DNA from: Lachnospiraceae bacterium
GTDB lineage: Bacteria > Bacillota_A > Clostridia > Lachnospirales > Lachnospiraceae
DNA: 7,688 nt
Direction: 5' to 3'
NCBI GenBank assembly: GCA_017416055.1
Contig: JAFQDI010000174.1
Span: 1 to 7,688 of the forward strand
Shown: positions 6,871 to 7,688 of the stretch, in pieces
How positions within the stretch are numbered: position 1 is the first letter of the stretch
Layout of the letters: each line of letters starts with the position of its first letter
Translations under genes and position numbers: made by a program
Notes under the pieces: generated by a model
Seen by the model: only the letters and a program-made list of their open reading frames with translations
Database searches by the model: none
What the model was told of the DNA's origin: nothing

Positions 6871-6878
6871 AATTTATC

Positions 6879-7688
6879 GTGTTAGAGATAAAAATTGATG
6901 AACCGCAGAGCGCGGCAAAAATTATCGTTATTGGTGTTGGCGGAGCCGGAAACAACGCAGTCAATCGCATGATTGATGAGAATATACAGGGTGTAGAATT
7001 TATCGGAGTAAATACAGACAAGCAGGCACTGCGGCTTTGCAAGGCACCTACCGTTCTTCAGATCGGTGAGAAGCTGACCAAGGGTCTCGGTGCAGGCGCA
7101 AAGCCCGAAGTAGGCGAGAAGGCAGCTGAGGAGAGTTCTGAGGAACTGAGAGCAGCACTGAAGAACGCAGATATGGTATTTGTTACCTGTGGTATGGGCG
7201 GCGGTACCGGTACCGGTGCAGCACCTGTTGTTGCTTCCATGGCGAAGGAAATGGGTATCCTTACCGTTGGCGTTGTGACAAAGCCTTTCCGTTTCGAGGC
7301 GAAGACCCGTATGGAGAATGCGTTGAATGGTATCGAGCGTCTGAAGGAGGCTGTTGATACCTTGATCGTCATCCCCAATGATCGTCTGCTTGAGATCGTA
7401 GATCGTCGTACCAGTATGCCTGACGCACTGAAGAAGGCTGATGAGGTACTTCAGCAGGCAGTACAGGGAATCACTGACCTGATCAATGTTCCCGGACTGA
7501 TCAACCTTGACTTCGCGGACGTACAGACCGTTATGAAGGACAAGGGTATCGCTCACATTGGTATTGGTGAAGCAAAAGGTGATGACAAAGCTCTCGAAGC
7601 AGTACAGCAGGCAGTTGCCAGCCCGCTTCTTGAGACAACTATCTCCGGTGCATCTCACGTTATTATCAATATCACTGGTGATATTTCG
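6879..7688 (+). CDS. ftsZ: Cell division GTPase FtsZ (3' end outside window)
   Basis: This is the tubulin-like GTPase that polymerises into the Z-ring at midcell and recruits the division machinery. The first 270 codons are present and the frame is open to the last base. The start is the GTG at 6879 ([20 protein letters not shown], reading GTG as Met). The GTP-binding domain shows [13 protein letters not shown], the G-box GGGTGTG at 107-113, and VTKPFRFE. The polymerisation T7 loop NLDFADVQ starts at Asn209, with Asp211 and Asp214 corresponding to the catalytic acidic residues of E. coli FtsZ. The C-terminal domain is cut at about NITGDIS, so the linker and C-terminal partner-binding peptide cannot be judged. 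Codon use looks more biased than in the genes upstream (mostly GCA for Ala, AAG for Lys), consistent with high expression. ftsA does not precede it. Confidence 0.99.
   Translation, partial: MLEIKIDEPQSAAKIIVIGVGGAGNNAVNRMIDENIQGVEFIGVNTDKQALRLCKAPTVLQIGEKLTKGLGAGAKPEVGEKAAEESSEELRAALKNADMVFVTCGMGGGTGTGAAPVVASMAKEMGILTVGVVTKPFRFEAKTRMENALNGIERLKEAVDTLIVIPNDRLLEIVDRRTSMPDALKKADEVLQQAVQGITDLINVPGLINLDFADVQTVMKDKGIAHIGIGEAKGDDKALEAVQQAVASPLLETTISGASHVIINITGDIS

Larger units (their letters stand above)
6718..6878 (+). other. A-rich ftsQ-ftsZ intergenic region
   Basis: This 161-bp stretch holds no gene. It is much richer in A+T than its flanks. It contains runs of A at 6736-6740, 6747-6752, 6758-6764 and 6768-6772, centred about 9 to 12 bp apart, then the ftsZ promoter and a leader of about 57 nt. 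A short inverted repeat AACAG/CTGTT (6728-6732 and 6741-6745) has no T-run after it, so I do not call a terminator. Transcripts from ftsQ could continue into ftsZ. Confidence 0.7.

Noticed and set aside
7203..7217. Nested palindrome GGTACCGGTACCGGT in ftsZ
   Set aside because: It is fully explained by codons for the repeating Gly-Thr of the conserved tubulin signature.
6882..7658. A 258-codon open frame on the - strand opposite ftsZ
   Set aside because: It lies wholly antisense to a clear FtsZ. Its Cys- and Leu-rich translation matches no family I know. The strong codon bias of ftsZ avoids sense codons that would give antisense stops, which explains its length.

Overview
This window is a stretch of a chromosomal division and cell wall (dcw) gene cluster, with every gene on the + strand. 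The gene content and order point to a Gram-positive anaerobe of the class Clostridia, most likely a Lachnospiraceae relative. Two tandem class B penicillin-binding proteins are followed by mraY, murD, an ftsW/spoVE-type gene, a divIB/ftsQ-type gene and ftsZ. The assignment is inferred from layout and protein character; no rRNA or other taxonomic marker is present.

Layout. Positions 1-547 hold the 3' end of a class B PBP with its K-T-G motif and an unusual acidic, repeat-bearing tail. Positions 610-2340 hold a complete second class B PBP whose third active-site motif reads K-T-A instead of K-T-G. A 63-bp gap carries a plausible sigma-A promoter and leads to mraY (2404-3360) and, 23 bp on, murD (3384-4730). 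An 88-bp gap precedes ftsW/spoVE (4819-5961), which is tightly linked to divIB/ftsQ (5971-6717). A 161-bp A-rich intergenic region with a good sigma-A promoter precedes ftsZ (6879 to the window edge, first 270 codons).

How the genes work together. MurD and MraY make cytoplasmic and lipid-linked peptidoglycan precursors: UDP-MurNAc-dipeptide, then lipid I. FtsW/SpoVE polymerises lipid II into glycan, and the class B PBPs cross-link it as transpeptidase partners. DivIB/FtsQ belongs to the divisome scaffold that controls this synthase, and FtsZ forms the cytoskeletal ring that places it. The cluster is compact: murE and murF are absent between the PBPs and mraY, murG/murC/murB between ftsW and ftsQ, and ftsA between ftsQ and ftsZ. 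These must be encoded elsewhere or, for ftsA, may be absent.

Novelty. I see no CRISPR array, mobile element, RNA gene or unknown multi-gene system. The points worth a second look are the KTA motif, the acidic repeat tail of the first PBP, the FQAAE variant in FtsW, the reduced gene set, and the A-tract architecture of the ftsZ promoter region.
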